A stretch of 64,000 nt of DNA from Dyadobacter sp. UC 10 (GTDB lineage: Bacteria > Bacteroidota > Bacteroidia > Cytophagales > Spirosomataceae), in the NCBI RefSeq assembly GCF_008369915.1, contig NZ_VSRN01000001.1, positions 868,001 to 932,000 on the forward strand, in the 5' to 3' direction. This document shows positions 61,201 through 64,000 of this stretch, piece after piece (the first letter of the stretch is position 1; each line of letters opens with the position of its first letter). The position numbers and the translations under genes are program-made. Below the pieces are notes generated by a model. The model searched no databases and had not been told where the DNA came from. It worked only from the letters and a program-made list of their open reading frames with translations.

Positions 61201-62899
61201 GTAACCAGCCAAAGTCGTCTATTGTCAATTCTTTCAGATTCGGACTTTCAGCAGCCACATCGGCAAAGTTGCGCAAGGTATCGACGGATTGTAGATTGCT
61301 TGGTATTTGTAATCCAAACTCCGCAGCTATTCTGATTGTCTCAGCATTCAGATCAAACAGATTCTCCTGGGTCTGGATCAAAGCATGCCGAAGCTCTTCC
61401 TCGTTATCGGGAAGCAGCACCTTCAATTTGGATCCCCAGAAAAGCAGGTTGACGGGCATTCCAATATCGGACAGCCTCGCCTGGATCCGGTCGCACATTG
61501 CTTCCGCCCTTAGCATGGTCCCCTGGTTCCAGTTCTGTATATAATCGATTTTTAATTTTGGTAAAGTGACGCCCTCAGACTCCTGGTTTATTCTCAGCAG
61601 GTGACCTAAGACTTGCTGGGTTGAGAGTCCGCTGTCGGAAACAATCGAATTGACCGCGTCGCAATATGCATTGAGCTCTTCTTTGTGCTCTTTTAAAAGC
61701 GCAACTTCCCTTTCCAGATGCATCAGCATTGGCTTCCCAAGGTCAAGGATTCTTTTAAGTTCTTCGTGTAATTCTTTCTTATTTGCCTTGTGGCTGTGTA
61801 ATTCGAGACAAGCTTCTCCTAAACCAACTTTGTCTAACCGCCGCTTAACAACTTCTAACGCGGCCATTTTCTCGGCGACAAAAAGAATTTTCTTGCCCTG
61901 TCCGACGGCATTTGCAATGATGTTTGTGATCGTTTGAGATTTCCCTGTTCCCGGAGGTCCCTGAATTACCATGTTCTTGCCTTCCTGAACCGCTAGCATT
62001 GCAAGTACCTGGGAGCTATCAGCATCCACTACGCTGAGCAAGCTGTCGGCATTCGTTTCAGTGTCAAGATTGTGTTCTTCTGTTGATGTAGGCGGAGTAT
62101 CTCGAAAGCCTGTCTCAAAAAGTGATTTTAGAGTGGGGTTGTCATATGGCTTTTTACTATTTGGCCATTTAGTACTATCCAGATCGTTATAAATCATGAA
62201 TTTTCCAAAGGAAAAGAAGCCCAGTTCAATGGCATCTTTCTCGACCGACCATGCCGGTAGATGGGCAATTCTTTCCGAAACTATGGCACAATAAGCGTCT
62301 ATATCGAGGTCATCACTTTCCGGAAGGTCCGGAATGGTGATGTTAAAGTCTGCCAATAATTTCGCTTGCAGAGAAAGATTACCACCGATTTCACTCCCGG
62401 AATAGCGAACTCTGAAACGCTCATTTGCACTCGACCTTTCAAGAGAAACAGGAATTAGGACCAAAGGAGCTTGTCTTACATTTTCCTTGTTACCTTCCTC
62501 AAACCATTTAAGCATGCCAAGCGAAAGGTATAAGATATTGACACCTTGCTCTTCGATGCTGGTTCTAGCGAAATAATAGGTATTTAGGATTTTCGTTTGA
62601 AGCTTTTTTTCAGTTTCATTGGTCTGGAGGCGTGTATCATTATAAGCATCCAACAGCTCCTCTTCTGAAAGCTCAGGTAAGTCACCAAAGTCCAGTTCGT
62701 CCTCCTTTTCCGCACGCCCTAGGAAGGACATTGGCTTCGACTGCCTGAATAGTAAGTTATAAATTGAACTGGATTTCTCTTGAACAATGTGTAGCCCGCG
62801 AGCCTGCGGGACCTTATAATTTAGTAGGGAATTGCGCATTCCCAAGTCAAGAAGCTCTTTCCGGGCTGATTCGAGCTTGGCAAGTAAAGAGTTTATCAT
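58250..62899 (-). CDS. DUF4011-SF1 helicase-nuclease-DUF3320 defence protein (HheA-like)
   Basis: A 1549-residue multidomain protein. DUF4011 region at about 1-280 ('ARKELLDLGMRNSLLNYK', 'LSLGMLKWFEE'), SF1 helicase with GPPGTGKSQTITNI (about 318), VIFDEASQVRPVEA, 'VVGDTKQLPPTSFF', 'WHYRSRHESLI' and 'RRLNVLITRAK'; then a Vsr/MTES_1575-like PD-(D/E)xK nuclease (GIECDGETY, 'KMYRVWSTDWFRNPE'), and a C-terminal DUF3320 domain ('VHFDEVARRIADAAGVSKVG'). This order is that of the Hhe defence family. It is first in the five-gene operon, so it probably supplies the nucleic-acid attack and the triad the control. Confidence 0.85.
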   Translation of the reverse strand: MINSLLAKLESARKELLDLGMRNSLLNYKVPQARGLHIVQEKSSSIYNLLFRQSKPMSFLGRAEKEDELDFGDLPELSEEELLDAYNDTRLQTNETEKKLQTKILNTYYFARTSIEEQGVNILYLSLGMLKWFEEGNKENVRQAPLVLIPVSLERSSANERFRVRYSGSEIGGNLSLQAKLLADFNITIPDLPESDDLDIDAYCAIVSERIAHLPAWSVEKDAIELGFFSFGKFMIYNDLDSTKWPNSKKPYDNPTLKSLFETGFRDTPPTSTEEHNLDTETNADSLLSVVDADSSQVLAMLAVQEGKNMVIQGPPGTGKSQTITNIIANAVGQGKKILFVAEKMAALEVVKRRLDKVGLGEACLELHSHKANKKELHEELKRILDLGKPMLMHLEREVALLKEHKEELNAYCDAVNSIVSDSGLSTQQVLGHLLRINQESEGVTLPKLKIDYIQNWNQGTMLRAEAMCDRIQARLSDIGMPVNLLFWGSKLKVLLPDNEEELRHALIQTQENLFDLNAETIRIAAEFGLQIPSNLQSVDTLRNFADVAAESPNLKELTIDDFGWLQNRADLIELLDSGEKLTKIRADYQSIFLPEAWEQNVLEIRQDLIAHGSKWYKFVIGSYKASNKRLASFCISSLPDNLQTKVAYTDAILEAKRLQNTIKDLEPIGHRLFGSRWLQHRSDWYGLRKSADYLKNVHELVQSNGIDTCILSFLKKDNASETARTSSAPISVKQKNYTESMRSLNLMLRIDENVVPSNSELFGTQLNKLEQWNNRLAEIHQVIAWNTLEETVAYENLHFLTEASLSWPEASSHLKLALQKTWYVKLLELSLLSSLALRRFERTSHEEVVEKFKKADNLKFQYNRALVALRHWEGVPKGEAGGQVNILRAEFNKKSRHKPIRKLVQEAGLAIQAIKPVVMMSPMSIANFIPPGAIQFDLVIFDEASQVRPVEALGALLRGRQLVVVGDTKQLPPTSFFDKMTGESEDEDNVTADMQSILGMCNGQGASERMLRWHYRSRHESLISLSNKEFYENRLVIFPSPGAKTRMGLRYHYFPETVYEKGTTSTNPKEAEHVADAVIEHALKHPKQTLGVVAFSSKQMQAIQFALEIKRRKNPAAEAFFTSHPNEPFFVKNLENVQGDERDVIFISVGYGRIENGSVPQSFGPLNNEGGERRLNVLITRAKLRCEVFTNLVSDDIDASGKKFGVKALKSFLYFAQHGKFSETKPITFPKSTPFEDFVEAELTKSGYTLRRHVGSEGYNIDLAVVDQENPGRYLLGIECDGETYKNAKSARDRDRLRKEVLEAMGWKMYRVWSTDWFRNPERELQRLVDVIEKAKEQVILDDVVEEEIQKELASLIREDVTIEILQPFYQLAELPAEISSQELHLYPAGKLASWIHEVVKVESPVHFDEVARRIADAAGVSKVGSRIRQSLESAAVYAAGAGLIAIKEGFLWLPDMTIPVVRERSNIPAASKKLQLISPEEILQAIQKVTESALAIHSDAAVPLVAKMFGFSRVTEDMRNGILTLISKGVKDRILREEGGYLKGNNS

Positions 62900-62907
62900 A
62901 CTATGGT

Positions 62908-62941
62908 ATTTCTTGGATAAATTTTACTAATTCCAAGAAAT
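62908..62941. promoter_or_regulatory. Inverted repeat directly before the helicase gene
   Basis: ATTTCTTGG (62908-62916) and CCAAGAAAT (62933-62941) form perfect 9-bp arms around 16 AT-rich bases, only eight bases upstream of the helicase ATG. It could be an operator or a 5'-leader hairpin that limits translation of the defence operon. Confidence 0.5.
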
Positions 62942-63080
62942 TTTAAGGGGGGGTTAACGCGAACGACTAGCTAAATCTAACTACTTCCATGGTTACAAAA
63001 TATGTTAATTATTATATTTTTAAGCAAAAATTATTTAACGGTCTATTTCTGATGAAATTCTCGAAATCGCCTGGTAACAA

Positions 63081-63116
63081 AATAGCCCAGACAAATCGAG
63101 ATCTGCCTAGGCTATT
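63081..63116 (-). terminator. Stem-loop terminator after the integrase gene
   Basis: Leftward, AATAGCC (63110-63116) pairs with GGCTATT (63081-63087), with an inner CAGA/TCTG pairing; the second arm runs into TTTTGTT. It begins about 22 bases after the integrase stop, as expected for an intrinsic terminator. Confidence 0.65.
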
Positions 63117-63137
63117 GCAAGCATTTGTACCTTATTT

Positions 63138-64000
63138 CTATGGTTGCAGGATATCCTTCAGCCTAGCCATATCATCACTAATCTTCCTATCAACAATTTT
63201 CTCATACTGTTGAGTAGTCTTAATATTCCGATGCCTCAGCATCTTGGATACACTCTCAATCGGAACCCCATTAGTCAAAGTAACGGTTGTCGCAAAAGTA
63301 TGCCGAGCCAAGTGAAAAGTGATATTCTTCCGAATCCCACACAAATCCGCAATCTCTTTCAAATAAGAATTCATCTTCTGGTTAGACAGCACTGGCAACA
63401 CCCTGTTCTCATTCTCACATTGCGGATGATCTTCGTACTTCTCCATAATTTCCATAGCCATTGGCAGAATAGGTATGCGAGATGGAGTGTCAGTCTTTTG
63501 GCGCTTAGTTGTTATCCACTTTCCTCCATCTATCCCTTCCGCAACCTCAGTCCGCTTCAATTTATAAATATCTGCGTAAGCAAGGCCGGTGTAGCAGCAG
63601 AAAAGGAAAATATCTTTGACGAGCGCAAGGCGGCCGTCACCCATATCCCTATCCCATATTTTCTTCATCTCGCCTTCGGTCAATGCTTGCCGGTCGACCT
63701 CTCGTTTCGAAAACTTGAAGGCATAGAACGGGTCACGTTGCAGCCATCCTCTCTTAACACAAAGAAGTACGATCTTCTTGAAGTTAGCCAAGTACTTCAT
63801 CGTCGTATTGTGACTAATCTTTTTGACTGCCTTGAGCCAGAATTCATATTGTGATATGAATTCGTAGTCGAGTTTCTTGATTTCGAAATCGTCTGCCTGA
63901 TATTTCCATTTGATGAAATCACGGGTATGTTTAAGGCAAGTCTCATACCGCTCCAAGGTGCCTGGTGCAAAATCGGCACCGATTAAGGCAGCAATCTGAT
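63138..64000 (-). CDS. Tyrosine recombinase/integrase, 5' end outside window
   Basis: At least 287 residues; the frame is open to the window edge (upstream residues '...IGADFAPGTLERYETCLKHT' are typical of Bacteroidetes integrases), so the TTG at 63956 is not the start. The SAM-like core-binding domain is followed by the catalytic domain: FCCYTGLAYADIYKL (with Ala where many family members have Arg, as in IntDOT-like enzymes), ARHTFATT with the His-x-x-Arg pair, RHRNIKTTQQYEKI with the nucleophilic Tyr. Probably the integrase of the accessory island to its left or of an element to its right. Confidence 0.85.
   Translation of the reverse strand, partial: QIAALIGADFAPGTLERYETCLKHTRDFIKWKYQADDFEIKKLDYEFISQYEFWLKAVKKISHNTTMKYLANFKKIVLLCVKRGWLQRDPFYAFKFSKREVDRQALTEGEMKKIWDRDMGDGRLALVKDIFLFCCYTGLAYADIYKLKRTEVAEGIDGGKWITTKRQKTDTPSRIPILPMAMEIMEKYEDHPQCENENRVLPVLSNQKMNSYLKEIADLCGIRKNITFHLARHTFATTVTLTNGVPIESVSKMLRHRNIKTTQQYEKIVDRKISDDMARLKDILQP

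Noticed and set aside
1..64000. CRISPR arrays, rRNA genes or a prophage
   Set aside because: No regularly spaced repeats, no rRNA-like stretches and no run of capsid, terminase or tail genes beyond the T6SS set were seen; the contractile parts are T6SS (clpV, tssBC, hcp, tssK), not phage or extracellular contractile systems.

Overview
The window looks like a Bacteroidota chromosome, most likely a Cytophagales bacterium of the Dyadobacter/Spirosoma type (organism name is inference). Grounds: a SusD/RagB-family fragment at the left edge, TAnnTTTG-type -7 promoter elements, a type VI secretion system (T6SS) of the Bacteroidetes subtype iii with TssN and TssO instead of TssJ/L/M, and a Bacteroidetes-type tyrosine recombinase at the right edge.

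0-4.6 kb: end of a SusD-like gene, a secreted GDPD/type I phosphodiesterase fusion and a ComEC-like metallo-hydrolase. 4.9-16.7 kb: one leftward block of twelve tightly packed genes. It begins with an outer-membrane barrel, an OmpA-family protein and PKD lipoproteins and ends with a PAAR spike tip, small accessory genes, a LysM-metzincin candidate effector, a lipoprotein (candidate immunity) and a DUF4123 adaptor. 17-20 kb: a lysozyme-like protein, a PAS-LuxR regulator and a soluble histidine kinase/NarL-type response regulator pair. 20.2-25.7 kb: leftward post-translational control block (Ser/Thr kinase fused to a periplasmic TonB C-terminal domain, PP2C phosphatase, two FHA/zinc-ribbon proteins, a membrane protein with EF-hand-like loops). 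25.9-39.8 kb: rightward T6SS core, clpV-tssB-tssC-hcp-unknown-vgrG-tssE-tssF-tssG-tssN-tssK-(TM/coiled coil)-tssO.

The clearest new signal is regulatory. The same 18-bp palindrome, in the 7-2-7 layout typical of NarL-family regulators (ATACGTCA-NN-TGACGTAT), lies before the 12-gene envelope/effector operon, before the response regulator and before clpV. In each case it sits exactly 22 bp upstream of a TAnnTTTG-like element. This ties the envelope/effector operon to the sheath operon as one regulon, probably controlled by the local two-component system.

39.8-64 kb is an accessory island with lower GC: a truncated WYL regulator, an XRE repressor, a large nuclease-like protein, a RelA/SpoT-domain protein, a damaged HsdR, an Mrr endonuclease, a TIR gene split by an IS5-family element (exact footprint recovered), and a five-gene leftward operon that joins a DUF4011-helicase-nuclease-DUF3320 protein to a TerY-P triad (VWA, PP2C, kinase) and an outer-membrane barrel protein. 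An integrase closes the window and runs off its end.
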